This document shows positions 46,843 through 56,137 of a stretch of DNA of 64,000 bases, one piece after another (within the stretch, counting starts at the first letter, position 1; every line of letters begins with the position of its first letter). A program made the translations under genes and the position numbers. Below the pieces are notes generated by a model, which worked only from the letters and a program-made list of their open reading frames with translations, did not search any database and had not been told where the DNA came from. The DNA comes from Gordonia hydrophobica NBRC 16057 (lineage in GTDB: Bacteria > Actinomycetota > Actinomycetes > Mycobacteriales > Mycobacteriaceae): positions 1 through 64,000 of the forward strand of contig NZ_BCWU01000017.1 in NCBI RefSeq assembly GCF_001592365.1. The letters are read 5' to 3'.

Positions 46843-47391
46843 GTGAGCTCTCCCGCAGACCGATCCCCCGGCGTCTTCCACCGCGATCCGGCGACCGCCG
46901 TGCTCGTGGCCCGCATCGGGTTGATCGACGGCCGGATCGAGGCGGCCGCGTTGACGGCGCTGGCCGACGCGGTCGCCGACGTCGGCGCCGATCACATCCA
47001 GTTGACCGCCCATCATCGACTGGAGGTCCACGGTATCGCCGATCGGCACGTCGGGGAGTTCGGGGACCGCTTGGCCGACGCAGGCCTCGGTGCGCCGCTC
47101 GCCGTCCCCGTCCACCGTGAGGGCGACGGTATGGATCCCCAGGTCGGTTGGTTCGCGCACGGCGACGGTCTGGTCCGCGTGGGCGCCGTCACCGCTCACG
47201 GCAGGCTCTCTGCCGAGCAGGCGAAATACGCGGGCGCGATCGGCGTGCCGGTCACGATCACCCGACGCCGCGAGATCGTGATCGACGGCATCGGCGAGGC
47301 CGTCGCAGACACCGTCGTGAGAGTCCTCGCTCCGCTCGGCTTCATCTTCGACGCGAACTCGGAATGGGCGAGCCCGGCGGCAGTCGACTGA
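46843..47391 (+). CDS. CobG-like sulfite/nitrite-reductase ferredoxin half-domain protein (short)
   Basis: The 182-aa protein has two ferredoxin-like half-domains of the nitrite/sulfite reductase family: GRIEAAALTALADAVADVG then DHIQLTAHHRLEVHGI, and later GWFAHGDGLVRVGAV with VPVTITRRREIVIDGI. It ends before any 4Fe-4S/siroheme cysteine cluster, so it cannot be a complete CobG (about 360 aa or more) or reductase. Leaderless-type -10 TACGCT (46831-46836) lies six bases before the GTG. Its position matches the place where mycobacteria carry cobG and other cobalamin genes; I infer a remnant or a small assembly factor. Confidence 0.72.
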   Translation: MSSPADRSPGVFHRDPATAVLVARIGLIDGRIEAAALTALADAVADVGADHIQLTAHHRLEVHGIADRHVGEFGDRLADAGLGAPLAVPVHREGDGMDPQVGWFAHGDGLVRVGAVTAHGRLSAEQAKYAGAIGVPVTITRRREIVIDGIGEAVADTVVRVLAPLGFIFDANSEWASPAAVD

Positions 47392-47405
47392 CCTGAGCGC
47401 GACCG

Positions 47406-48155
47406 CTACCGCGGCAGGCGGCGCCAGACGGCGCGCGGGAGCAGCCTCATGACGAAGAACAGTGGCCGCAGGACGCCGGGGATCCAGACCTCGCCCTTAC
47501 CTCGGCGATAGGCCTTGGCGACGGCGTCGGCCACCTCGTCGGCAGTGCTCGAGAACGGCGCGGGGGCGACACCGGAATCCATCAGCTCGCGGGTCATCTC
47601 ACCGACCACGAAACCGGGACGCGCCAGCAGCAGACGGACACCGGTACCGTGCAGCGCGTCGGCGAGGCCGCTGGCGAAACCGTCGAGGCCCGCCTTGGTG
47701 GAGCCGTACACGTAATTGGCGCGGCGGACCCGGACGCCGGCGACCGACGAGAACGCGATGATGGTGCCGCTCCCCTGTCGACGCAGCGCCGTGGCCAGCG
47801 GAGTCATCACACTGATCTGCGCGTAGTAGTCGGTGTGGGCGATCTGCAGTGCATGCGCCACGTCCGTCTCCGCGCGGGCGGCGTCGCCGAGAATGCCGAA
47901 GGCGATGATCGCCACGTCGATCGAATCGTGCTCGGCGAACAACGACTCGATCAGCGCCGGGTGCGAGGCGACGTCGTCGGCGTCGAACGCGATCTGGTCG
48001 ACGGCCGTCGCACCGGCCGCCATCAGGATCGCCGACTCGGCGGTCAGGTCGTCGGGTCGACGAGCGGCCAGAACCACGCGATTCCCGTGCGCCAAGCGTG
48101 CCGCTGTGGCCACACCGATCTCGCTGCGTCCGCCGAAAAGTACGATGGTTCCCAC
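47406..48155 (-). CDS. SDR of the DprE2/Rv2073c type
   Basis: The 249-aa short-chain dehydrogenase has cofactor strand [34 protein letters not shown] (close to DprE2 DVAIVAFGLLGD), [26 protein letters not shown] with Ser, Tyr and Lys, and the C-terminal [16 protein letters not shown]. The whole pattern follows DprE2, the 2-reductase of decaprenylphosphoryl-arabinose synthesis, but genomes usually have DprE2 beside DprE1; next to an Rv2074-like PPOX gene, it more likely corresponds to Rv2073c. GTG 48155. Confidence 0.85.
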   Translation of the reverse strand: MGTIVLFGGRSEIGVATAARLAHGNRVVLAARRPDDLTAESAILMAAGATAVDQIAFDADDVASHPALIESLFAEHDSIDVAIIAFGILGDAARAETDVAHALQIAHTDYYAQISVMTPLATALRRQGSGTIIAFSSVAGVRVRRANYVYGSTKAGLDGFASGLADALHGTGVRLLLARPGFVVGEMTRELMDSGVAPAPFSSTADEVADAVAKAYRRGKGEVWIPGVLRPLFFVMRLLPRAVWRRLPR

Positions 48156-48253
48156 CGTTCCAGTATCACTGCCCGCCCCTCCCCGCGCGGCAACGGGGCG
48201 CAAACCCGTGTCCGCCAGACACCGACCGTCGCGCACGGCGATACCGTGGCGAC

Positions 48254-48655
48254 ATGAGCCGATCTGTCGCCGACCTGTCCGACGAAGCCCGCCGCCTGCT
48301 GTCCGAGTACCACCTCGCGAGCTTGTCGACGCTGCGCGCCGACGGAACCCCGCACGTGGTCGCCGTCGGATTCACCTTCGACGCCGACGCGGGCATGGCG
48401 CGCGTCATCACGTTCGACGGATCGCAGAAGGTGCGCAACGCCGAACGCGGCGGGTACGCGGCGCTCACGCACGTGGACGGACCGCGTTGGCTGACGCTCG
48501 AGGGCCGCGTGCACGTTCGACGTGATGCCGAGGCGGTCGCCGACGCCGAACGCCGCTACGCCGAGCGGTACCGGCAGCCGAAGCCGAACCCGCGGCGTGT
48601 TGTCATCGAGATGCGGATCGCGCGAGCCCTGGGCTCGGCGGGCATGTTCGGCTGA
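48254..48655 (+). CDS. PPOX-class F420-dependent oxidoreductase (Rv2074-like)
   Basis: The 133-aa split-beta-barrel protein has [63 protein letters not shown] and [15 protein letters not shown], a standard PPOX/F420 reductase layout. It reduces F420-linked substrates (biliverdin reduction has been shown for a relative, Rv2074). Leaderless-type start: TACCGT at 48243-48248, five bases before the ATG. It is divergent from the SDR gene and convergent with pepE. Confidence 0.85.
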   Translation: MSRSVADLSDEARRLLSEYHLASLSTLRADGTPHVVAVGFTFDADAGMARVITFDGSQKVRNAERGGYAALTHVDGPRWLTLEGRVHVRRDAEAVADAERRYAERYRQPKPNPRRVVIEMRIARALGSAGMFG

Positions 48656-48658
48656 GCG

Positions 48659-49777
48659 TCAGCCCGGCAGCACCACGAGGCTGTGGGGCCGGGTGTTCAG
48701 CGGTCGGCAGCCGTCGGCGGTCACCACCACGATGTCCTCGATGCGGGCGCCCCAGTCACCGCTGAAATAGACACCGGGCTCCACGCTGAACGCCATGCCC
48801 TCGCGGAGCACGTCGCGGTTCCCCGCGACGATGTACGGCTCCTCGTGCACCGACAGGCCGATGCCGTGACCGGTGCGGTGAATGAAGTGCTCGCCCAGGC
48901 CCGCGTCGACGAGGATGTCGCGGGCGGCGGCGTCGATGCTCTCCGCCGTCACCCCGGGCCGCACCGCGGCGACCGCCGCCGCCTGCGCGCGTTCCAGAAC
49001 GGCATAGGCCTCGGCGATGTCGGCGCGCGGCTCGCCGAAGCAGTATGTCCGGGTGGAGTCGGAGTTGTATCCGGGCTGCACCGGTCCCCCGATGTCGATG
49101 ACGACGATGTCGGCGGCGTCGATGACGCGATCGGACTGCTCGTGATGCGGGTCGGCGCCGTTCGGGCCGGAGCCGACGATGATGAACTCGGCGAGGTCGT
49201 GGCCCTCCGCCCGGATCGCGGCGTCGATGTCGGCCGCGACCTGCGCCTCGGTGCGGCCCGGCTTGAGGAACTCACCCATCCGGGCGTGGACGCGATCGAT
49301 CGCGGCGCCCGCCCTGGCCAACGCCGCCAACTCGGCCTCGTCCTTGATCATCCGCAGTTCCCGCAGCACCGCCGTCGCCAACTGCGGAGCCGCCGACGTG
49401 CGCTGCGCGAGCGGAATCAGATGCAGGGCGGGCAGCGCGTCCGACACCGCCAGTTTCGCGTCCGCGCCCAGGCCTGCGAGGGTGAGCGAGTAGGGGTCTT
49501 CGCCGTCGACCCAGTCGGCGATCTCGATGCCGAGTTCGGTGATCGCCGATTCGCGCAGTGAGGCCAGTTCCAGCCGTGCCGTCACGACCCGCGCGGGGCC
49601 GACGGCTGGAATCACCAGCGCCGTCAAGCGTTCGAACGTCTCCGCCGGCGAGCCGGTGAGATAGCGGAAGTCGGGGCCGGTTCCGACGATGATCGCGTCG
49701 AACCCGGCGTCGCGGGTCAGCTCGGCGGCGCGTTCCAAGCGCCGGGCGTACACCTGCGATGCGAATCTAGTGGCCAT
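48659..49777 (-). CDS. pepE: M24 Xaa-Pro dipeptidase
   Basis: The 372-aa two-domain peptidase has the creatinase N-domain (GFDAIIVGTGPDFRYLTG) and the pita-bread metallo-domain with all ligands: VVIDIGG (Asp), YNSDSTRTY (Asp), HRTGHGIGLSVHEEP (His), FSVEPGVYF (Glu), GARIEDIVVV (Glu). It cleaves dipeptides with C-terminal proline. ATG 49777 fits the family start; the longer frame upstream overlaps the divergent exonuclease gene and is shadow. The order with the exonuclease matches mycobacterial Rv2089c-Rv2090. Confidence 0.9.
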   Translation of the reverse strand: MATRFASQVYARRLERAAELTRDAGFDAIIVGTGPDFRYLTGSPAETFERLTALVIPAVGPARVVTARLELASLRESAITELGIEIADWVDGEDPYSLTLAGLGADAKLAVSDALPALHLIPLAQRTSAAPQLATAVLRELRMIKDEAELAALARAGAAIDRVHARMGEFLKPGRTEAQVAADIDAAIRAEGHDLAEFIIVGSGPNGADPHHEQSDRVIDAADIVVIDIGGPVQPGYNSDSTRTYCFGEPRADIAEAYAVLERAQAAAVAAVRPGVTAESIDAAARDILVDAGLGEHFIHRTGHGIGLSVHEEPYIVAGNRDVLREGMAFSVEPGVYFSGDWGARIEDIVVVTADGCRPLNTRPHSLVVLPG

Positions 49778-49870
49778 ACGACCAGAGTATGGGACAGTCG
49801 ATGATGGATTCCCGGTGACCGATCCCCGAGGGAACTGCACCGGCCGTCGGCGGTGTGGAAGGCTGTTCCC

Positions 49871-50812
49871 ATGACCGGATCGGTGATGCTCCTCGATGGA
49901 GCGAGTCTGTGGTTTCGTTCGTTCTATGCGCTGCCCGAGAAGATGACGGCGCCGGACGGTCGGCCCGTCAACGCGGTCCGTGGGTTCCTCGACACCATCG
50001 CGTCGCTGGTGTCGACGCATCAGCCGACGCGCCTGGTGGTCTGCCTGGACCTCGACTGGCGGCCGGCGTTCCGCACCGACCTGATCCCGTCGTACAAAGC
50101 GCACCGCGTCGCCGACAGCGGCGACGGCGCCGAGGAAGTCCCCGACACCCTGACACCGCAGGTCGGCATGATCCTCGATGCGCTGCACTGTGCAGGCATC
50201 GCCACCTCGGGCGCCCGGGGCTGTGAGGCCGACGACGTGATCGGCACGCTGGCTTTCCACGAAGCGGTCGACGACGTCCTGGTGGTGAGCGGCGACCGCG
50301 ACCTGCTCCAGGTGGTCGCCGAGGACCCGGTGCCGGTCCGGGTCCTGTACGTCGGGCGCGGCCTGGCGAAGGCGGAGTTGATGGGTCCCGCGGAGGTGGC
50401 GGCGAAGTACGGCGTACCGGTGGAGCGTGCGGGCGTGGCCTATGCGGAGATGTCGATTCTGCGGGGCGATCCGTCCGACGGATTGCCCGGTGTGCCGGGC
50501 ATCGGCGAGAAGACAGCCGCCAAGCTGTTGACGCAGTTCGCCAGCCTCGACGCGCTCGAAGCCGCCGCATACGACGAGTCGACCGCGGTGCCCACTCGTG
50601 CCCGGAACTCGATTCAGAACTCGAAGGACTACCTGTCCGCAGCCCGGACCGTCGTCGCCGTCCGCACGGATGCCGACACCATCGACAGCACCGACTCGGA
50701 CGTCCTGCCGTCGGCGCCTGCCGATCCCGCGGGGCTCGACGCTCTCGTCACCGAACTCGGGATCGACGCCAGCGTGGGACGCCTCGGGGCCGCGCTGGGC
50801 TGGAACAGCTGA
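49871..50812 (+). CDS. 5'-3' exonuclease (PolA N-domain-like)
   Basis: The 313-aa single-domain FEN-like nuclease has [46 protein letters not shown] and [22 protein letters not shown] (helix-hairpin-helix), carrying the acidic metal ligands and resembling the first domain of DNA polymerase I without the polymerase. It may remove RNA primers or flaps. ATG 49871. The divergent pepE gene lies 93 bp away. Confidence 0.92.
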   Translation: MTGSVMLLDGASLWFRSFYALPEKMTAPDGRPVNAVRGFLDTIASLVSTHQPTRLVVCLDLDWRPAFRTDLIPSYKAHRVADSGDGAEEVPDTLTPQVGMILDALHCAGIATSGARGCEADDVIGTLAFHEAVDDVLVVSGDRDLLQVVAEDPVPVRVLYVGRGLAKAELMGPAEVAAKYGVPVERAGVAYAEMSILRGDPSDGLPGVPGIGEKTAAKLLTQFASLDALEAAAYDESTAVPTRARNSIQNSKDYLSAARTVVAVRTDADTIDSTDSDVLPSAPADPAGLDALVTELGIDASVGRLGAALGWNS

Positions 50813-50840
50813 CTCGGCGACGCGGGAACGGCCTCGAACG

Positions 50841-50873
50841 CCGATCGGCCGACCTGACGGGTCGGCCGATCGG
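50841..50873. terminator. Terminator between exonuclease and DUF4333 gene
   Basis: Fourteen-base-pair stem (CCGATCGGCCGACC and complement) with a TGACG loop between the two convergent genes; it fits both directions. Confidence 0.8.
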
Positions 50874-50903
50874 TGAGGTGCGGGTCAGGTGAGGTGCGGG
50901 TCA
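50872..50903. repeat. 16-bp tandem duplication over stop codon
   Basis: GGTGAGGTGCGGGTCA occurs twice head-to-tail; the second copy runs into the stop codon of the DUF4333 gene. It adds no coding change and looks like a recent slippage duplication. Confidence 0.8.
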
Positions 50904-51944
50904 GTTGGTGGGCCGCGAGACCTCGTACGTTCCGTCCTTGTCCTTGATGGTGACGGTGACGTGCTTGCTCTCGCCGTTGACCTTCAGTGAGCAGGTGAAC
51001 GTGGCACCCACCTCTACCTTCTGGCCGCTCGGGCACTCAACGTCCTTGACGTCGTCGGCCTTGTAGCTGTACCCCTCGTCGACGTTCGCGCTCGTCAGCA
51101 CCTTGGTCACGCCGTCTTCGACGGCCTGCTGGTTCAGGTTCTTGCCTACCCAGCCCGGAAGCCAGAACGCGGTGATCGCGACGATCGCCGCGATGACGAT
51201 CAGCACGCCCGCACCGACGCCGACCAGCAGCCCCGTCTTCTTCTTTTTCGTCGGCTGCGGGGCGTACGGGTTCAACGTGGGGTCGGCACCGGGCTGACCG
51301 GCGGGCGGCTGCTGCCCGTAGGTGGACTGGCCGGGCTGGCCATACTGCGGTTGGCCGTAGGGCGCTTGTCCATACTGGGGTTGCCCGTACTGGGGTTGCC
51401 CGTATTGGGGCTGTGCCTGGCCCGGTTGAGGCTGGCCTGGTTGTGGCGGCTGGGCGAACGCGGACTGGTCGTACTGCGCCTGCCCGTACTGCGCCTGCCC
51501 GTACTGGGCTTGTCCGTACTGTCCCTGTTCGTATGGGGCCTGCCCGTACTGGGGTTGCGCACCGGCAGGTGGTGTGAACTGTCCGGACCGGCCGCCGTAC
51601 TGCTGCTGGGGCTGGGTGAAGCCCGACGGCGTCTGCTGTCCGGGTGCGCCCATCTGCTCGGTGGGACCGGCATGGCCGACCGGTTCTGTGGCACCGCCGA
51701 ACTGCTGCGTCGGAGAGGCCGGAGGCTGCGCCTGCTGCTGCCAGGGACTCGGCGCGGCATCGGGCTGCGAGGGTGCTGGCTCCGAGGGCGCGGACTGGCC
51801 GATCTGCGTCGCCGCGGCGGCCGGGTCACCCGCCTGATCGGACGGACCTGCGGCGGGCGTCTGCGACAGATCCGGACGCTGCACCACCGTCGTCTCGTCG
51901 TTGTCCGGAACCTCCGGACCAGTGGGCTCGTTCCCGTTCGTCAT
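50901..51944 (-). CDS. DUF4333 membrane protein with QYG-repeat region
   Basis: The 347-aa protein has an N-terminal cytosolic region of about 245 residues rich in Pro, Gln, Gly and Tyr with many QYGQ/PQYGQ repeats, one membrane helix (GLLVGVGAGVLIVIAAIVAITAFWL), and a C-terminal outer DUF4333 domain (VECPSGQKVEVGATFTCSLKVNG with two Cys). Similar layout is known in mycobacterial membrane proteins at this locus (Rv2091c). The disordered repeats may interact or phase-separate at the membrane; not shown. ATG 51944. Confidence 0.85.
   Translation of the reverse strand: MTNGNEPTGPEVPDNDETTVVQRPDLSQTPAAGPSDQAGDPAAAATQIGQSAPSEPAPSQPDAAPSPWQQQAQPPASPTQQFGGATEPVGHAGPTEQMGAPGQQTPSGFTQPQQQYGGRSGQFTPPAGAQPQYGQAPYEQGQYGQAQYGQAQYGQAQYDQSAFAQPPQPGQPQPGQAQPQYGQPQYGQPQYGQAPYGQPQYGQPGQSTYGQQPPAGQPGADPTLNPYAPQPTKKKKTGLLVGVGAGVLIVIAAIVAITAFWLPGWVGKNLNQQAVEDGVTKVLTSANVDEGYSYKADDVKDVECPSGQKVEVGATFTCSLKVNGESKHVTVTIKDKDGTYEVSRPTN
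51290..51570. repeat. Imperfect codon-repeat array (QYG repeats)
   Basis: On the minus strand the CAGTACGGG-type unit recurs 10 or more times (15- to 18-bp periods), coding for the QYGQ repeats of the DUF4333 protein. Such arrays vary in copy number by slippage. Confidence 0.8.
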
Positions 51945-52008
51945 ATCGCGCCTTCCTCCTCAAGAAATGCCCCGTCAGCGCTGGCTGATGACACGGTACC
52001 GCAGAGAG

Positions 52009-54765
52009 TCAGTCCAATTCGGACGCCACGACACCGCGTCGAACGCCCTTGACAGCGCGCCGGGCGGCGGTGGCGAGCGGCGCATCCGGGTCGACGCTGC
52101 CGCGCACCTGTTCCAGCAAGTCGATGACCTGGCGATTCCAGCGCACGAAGTCTCCCGGGGACAGCAGCTGGCCGCGTTCGGAGGCCGCAACGAGGGCTTC
52201 CCGCAGCGAGCGACCCGACGCCCACGCCCCGATCGCGACGCAGAAGCCGGTATCGGGTTCGCGTGTTTGAACGACTCCGTGACGCTCCTGAATCTCGTTG
52301 GTGGCCTCCCAGACCGCCACGGTCTCGACGAGTGCATCGCGCAGCGCTGGATTGCCGGGCATCGAGTCGACGCCGCCCGCGTAGGAGTCGCGGCGGGATT
52401 CGTACACCATCGTCGAGACCACGGCGGCGAGGTCCGGCGGGGAGAGTCGGTCCCAGATCCCGGCCCGGATGCACTCGGCCACGAGCAGGTCGCTCTCGGA
52501 GTAGATCCGTCGCAGCACCGTGCCCGTCGGGGTCACCACCAGCTCGCCCGACTCGTCGGTCTCCAGATACGACAGTTCGGTGAGCACGCCGGTGATCGCG
52601 TCGAACTCGGTCTCCAGCGCCGAGGTGCGCTCATCGACGGCCCGCTCCAGACTCCGGATGTCGCGGAGCAGCCGATGACGGCGTTCGGCGAGACGGTGCA
52701 GATCGTCGATCCCCGCCAGCTTGTGCACCGGATGCTTGCGCAGCCGATTGCGCAGTTCCAGCAGTCGTCGGTCCGTCGCGCTGGTCTGCTTCTTCTTGGT
52801 GTTGCGACCGCGGGGTCGTTCGATGCCGCTGGATCGCAGCATGCCGACGATCTCGCGGCGTCCGTGCGCGCTGCGCCGGTTCGCGGATTTCGGGATCCGC
52901 AGATGCCCGAGCACCTCGGGCGGATTCACGAAGTCGCGGACCCCCACGCGTCCGGTCCAGCCGTCCTCGCACAGCACCAGCGGACGCGGATCCAGGTCGA
53001 TCGTCGCGGCCTGCAGGACGACGGCGAGACCGCGATGCCGCCCGGTGTTCAGTCCGATCACGTGCCCCGGCTTCAGCGCGAGCAGATCCTCGGAAACCGC
53101 TTCGGTGGCCTGCATGCGGCGATGGAACTTCGCGGACCGCTCCTGCTGTTTGATGTCGTCGCGCAGGGTCACGTACTCCAGGACGGCGTCCGGTGCGAGA
53201 CCTCTTCGCTCGGTCGCGTGCTCCAGTTCGCCATTGACCTTCCGGAGCGTCGTCCGCGCGTGGTCGAGCTGTCGTGCCTGCCCCACCACCGATCGGTCGG
53301 TCTGGAACTGGGCGAACGACCGGCGCAACAGCTCGCGGGATCCCTCGACGCCCAAGCGGTCGATCAGGTTCATCGCCATGTTGTACTCGGGCGAGAACGA
53401 ACTGCGCAGCGGGAAGGTCCGAGCGCCGGCGAGACCTGCGACGCGGTCGGGCACCACCTCGGGGGTCCACACCACCACGGCGTGGCCTTCGACGTCGATG
53501 CCGCGGCGGCCTGCGCGCCCGGTCAACTGGGTGTACTCCCCCGGCGTCAGGTCAACGTGCGCCTCGCCGTTGTACTTCACCAGCCGTTCCAACACCACGC
53601 TGCGGGCAGGCATGTTGATACCGAGTGCGAGCGTTTCGGTAGCGAAGACCACCTTCACCAGCCCGGCGACGAACAACTCCTCGACCGCCTGCCGGAACAT
53701 CGGCAGCAGTCCCGCGTGATGCGCGGCGAATCCACGACGCAGACCGGCCCGCCAGTCGTCGACCCCGAGGACGTCGGCGTCGCCGGGCGAGAGCTCGGTC
53801 AGGTGCCGCTCGACGATCTCGTCGACCGCCGCCGCCTCGTGCGCTTCCAGCAGGTTCAGGTCTGAACGCAGGCACTGGACGAGTGCGCCGTCGCACCCCT
53901 TGCGGGAGAAGATGAAGGTGATCGCAGGCAGCAGACCGTTCTCGTCGAGGAGGCGGATCATATTCGGCCGGGATATCCCGGTACCGCCGCGCCTGCGCTC
54001 ACGCGCCATCCGCTCGCGGTAGTTGCCGACGGCGTCGTCGGACAGCAGTCGGTGCTTGATGTGTCGGGTGAGCTCCGGGTTCACCTGCTTGGGGTGCTTG
54101 TGATCGAAGAGCCCGAACATCCGCTTGCCCACCAGCATGTGCTGGTGGAGCGGCACCGGACGGTGTTCGTCGACGATGACGGCGGTGTCGCCGCGCACGG
54201 CGGTGATCCAGTCGCCGAACTCCTCCGCATTGCTGACGGTCGCCGAGAGACTGGCGACGCGGACCGCCGGATCGAGACCGAGAATCACCTCTTCCCACAC
54301 CGCGCCGCGGAAACGATCGGCCAGGAAGTGCACCTCGTCCATCACCACATGGGAGAGTTCGCGCAACGCCGACGAGTCCGCGTACAGCATATTGCGGAGC
54401 ACCTCGGTGGTCATCACGACGACCGGTGCCGACGAGTTAATCGAGTTGTCGCCGGTCAGGAGGCCGACGTTCTCAGAGCCGTGCACCTCGACCAGATCGT
54501 GGAACTTCTGATTGCTGAGCGCCTTGATCGGCGTCGTGTAGAAGCACTTGGTTCCGTGCGCGAGGGCCAGGTGCACCGCGAACTCGCCGACGATCGTCTT
54601 GCCCGCTCCGGTCGGCGCACAGACCAGGACGCTCTGTCCTTCTTCGAGTGCGCGGCAGGCGCGCTGCTGAAACGGGTCGAGTGCGAAGCCGATCCGGTCG
54701 CTGAACGCGGTGAGTTGCGGCCCGGTTCGCAGTGCTTCGTCCGTGGGTGAGTCGTCGATGGTCAT
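52009..54765 (-). CDS. helY: DEAD/DEAH-box RNA helicase (HelY, Ski2/Mtr4-like)
   Basis: The 918-aa superfamily-2 helicase has APTGAGKTIVGEFA (Walker A), TTPIKALSNQKF, MDEVHFLADRFRG (DEVH), SLSATVSN, ATETLALGINMP and QLTGRAGRRGID, in the order of Ski2-like helicases. Mycobacterial HelY sits in the same operon position behind tatC. It probably unwinds RNA with the degradosome. The start codon lies three bases past the tatC stop, so it is translationally coupled. Confidence 0.93.
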   Translation of the reverse strand: MTIDDSPTDEALRTGPQLTAFSDRIGFALDPFQQRACRALEEGQSVLVCAPTGAGKTIVGEFAVHLALAHGTKCFYTTPIKALSNQKFHDLVEVHGSENVGLLTGDNSINSSAPVVVMTTEVLRNMLYADSSALRELSHVVMDEVHFLADRFRGAVWEEVILGLDPAVRVASLSATVSNAEEFGDWITAVRGDTAVIVDEHRPVPLHQHMLVGKRMFGLFDHKHPKQVNPELTRHIKHRLLSDDAVGNYRERMARERRRGGTGISRPNMIRLLDENGLLPAITFIFSRKGCDGALVQCLRSDLNLLEAHEAAAVDEIVERHLTELSPGDADVLGVDDWRAGLRRGFAAHHAGLLPMFRQAVEELFVAGLVKVVFATETLALGINMPARSVVLERLVKYNGEAHVDLTPGEYTQLTGRAGRRGIDVEGHAVVVWTPEVVPDRVAGLAGARTFPLRSSFSPEYNMAMNLIDRLGVEGSRELLRRSFAQFQTDRSVVGQARQLDHARTTLRKVNGELEHATERRGLAPDAVLEYVTLRDDIKQQERSAKFHRRMQATEAVSEDLLALKPGHVIGLNTGRHRGLAVVLQAATIDLDPRPLVLCEDGWTGRVGVRDFVNPPEVLGHLRIPKSANRRSAHGRREIVGMLRSSGIERPRGRNTKKKQTSATDRRLLELRNRLRKHPVHKLAGIDDLHRLAERRHRLLRDIRSLERAVDERTSALETEFDAITGVLTELSYLETDESGELVVTPTGTVLRRIYSESDLLVAECIRAGIWDRLSPPDLAAVVSTMVYESRRDSYAGGVDSMPGNPALRDALVETVAVWEATNEIQERHGVVQTREPDTGFCVAIGAWASGRSLREALVAASERGQLLSPGDFVRWNRQVIDLLEQVRGSVDPDAPLATAARRAVKGVRRGVVASELD

Positions 54766-54768
54766 CCC

Positions 54769-55776
54769 CTACAGGATGTCATCGAATGCGGCGTCGGACC
54801 GAATGGATTTGCGTTCAGCGGTAGCGCCCAGCGGTTGTGCGCGTTCGATCGGCGCCGCCCGGCCGACGCCGCTGCCCTCACCGACGTCGCCGGAGCCGGT
54901 CAGCGGCGACGCTTGATCGTCCGGCAGTTCCAGCCAATCGGGGTTCTTCTTGGCCTTGCGCTTGTCGTGGACGCGCGAGATCTGGATGGCGAACTCCAGC
55001 AACACCGTCAAGGCGAGTGCGAGGGCCAGCATGGTGAACGGGTCCTGCCCCGGCGTCACGATCGCAGCGAACACGAACATCACGAAGATGAGGCCGCGCC
55101 GCCACTTCTTCAGTCGGGCGTAGGTCAAGACGCCGACCATGTTCAGTGCGATGATCAGCAGCGGCAGCTCGAAGCTGATTCCGAACAGGATGAGGACGTG
55201 CAGCAGGAACCCGAAGTACTGGTCACCGGTCAGCGCGGTCACCTGGACGTCGTTGCCGACGGTCAGCAGGAACTCGAAGGCCTTGGCGATGACGAGGTAC
55301 GCGAGGACGGCGCCGGCGACGAACAGGACGCTGGCCGCAGCCACGAACGAGGTCGCATAACGGCGTTCGTTCTTGTGGAGGCCGGGGGTGATGAACCGCC
55401 AGATCTGCAACAGCCAGACGGGACACGCGAGCACGACGCCCGCGGTCAGCGCCACCTGGAGTCGCAGCATGAACTGGTCGAACGGCCCGGTCGCCAGCAG
55501 TCGGCACTCGCCGTCGGCGGTCAGTGTCGCTCGCGTGTCCGCGGGCAGATCACAGTAGGGCTGACGGAGCAGTTCGCCGAGAGACTCGATCCGCCAGACG
55601 CCGTAGCTGTACCAGAAGAAGCCGATGACGGTCGTGACGGCGATCGCGAGGAAGGCGATCACGAGCCGGTTCCGAAGCTCGTAAAGATGCTCGGCCAACG
55701 GCATCGAGCCGTCCGGATTGACCTTGCTGCGCCGCTGACGCGGGTCGAATCGGCCGAGGGAGAGTCGCTTGCGCAC
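54769..55776 (-). CDS. tatC: Twin-arginine translocase subunit TatC
   Basis: The 335-aa membrane protein has six helices with conserved [17 protein letters not shown] (N-terminal cytoplasmic signal-recognition site), [32 protein letters not shown] and [11 protein letters not shown]. An extra acidic C-terminal tail of about 70 residues is typical of actinobacterial TatC. It works with TatA for folded-protein export. 15 bp separate it from tatA. Confidence 0.95.
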   Translation of the reverse strand: MRKRLSLGRFDPRQRRSKVNPDGSMPLAEHLYELRNRLVIAFLAIAVTTVIGFFWYSYGVWRIESLGELLRQPYCDLPADTRATLTADGECRLLATGPFDQFMLRLQVALTAGVVLACPVWLLQIWRFITPGLHKNERRYATSFVAAASVLFVAGAVLAYLVIAKAFEFLLTVGNDVQVTALTGDQYFGFLLHVLILFGISFELPLLIIALNMVGVLTYARLKKWRRGLIFVMFVFAAIVTPGQDPFTMLALALALTVLLEFAIQISRVHDKRKAKKNPDWLELPDDQASPLTGSGDVGEGSGVGRAAPIERAQPLGATAERKSIRSDAAFDDIL

Positions 55777-55791
55777 CCGGGTCGTGGGCGG

Positions 55792-56043
55792 CTACGCCGA
55801 CTTCTTGTCCGGCGGGGTGACCGGATTCGGCGATGCGATCGGCTCGTCGGGCGCGGACAGCTCGCGGGCGGCCTCGCCGGACTCGGTCTTGGAGCCGTCA
55901 TTCTGCATCTCCTGGATCTCCGACTTGAAGATCCGCATCGATCGACCCAGGCCACGCGCCGCAGCGGGGAGCTTCGCCGAGCCGAACAGCAGCACCAGCA
56001 CCAGCAGGACAATTGCCCAGTGCCACGGCGACATCGCACCCAT
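55792..56043 (-). CDS. tatA: Twin-arginine translocase subunit TatA
   Basis: The 83-aa protein has one N-terminal helix (WHWAIVLLVLVLLFGSAKLP), the FG motif before an amphipathic helix (AAARGLGRSMRIFKSEIQEM) and a polar tail. The start at 56043 has GAAGGG upstream. It is the first tat gene of the operon following pafC. Confidence 0.95.
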   Translation of the reverse strand: MGAMSPWHWAIVLLVLVLLFGSAKLPAAARGLGRSMRIFKSEIQEMQNDGSKTESGEAARELSAPDEPIASPNPVTPPDKKSA

Positions 56044-56137
56044 AATTCAAACCCTTCACACGATGAAAAACTGTCAGTCTATCGACGTCTACTCTACCGA
56101 ACCGCATGACTGATCGACATGTGCCGAAGCAGCGTCC
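56044..56137. other. AT-richer spacer upstream of tatA
   Basis: 94 bp with clearly lower GC than the genes around. It may hold an internal promoter for tatA-tatC-helY (minus-strand TAGAGT and TAGACT hexamers around 56075-56100), but I cannot select one. Confidence 0.35.

Noticed and set aside
47406-48155. Naming the SDR dprE2
   Set aside because: Sequence looks DprE2-like, but the true gene normally sits beside dprE1; context with the PPOX gene favours the Rv2073c-type paralogue, so no symbol was given.
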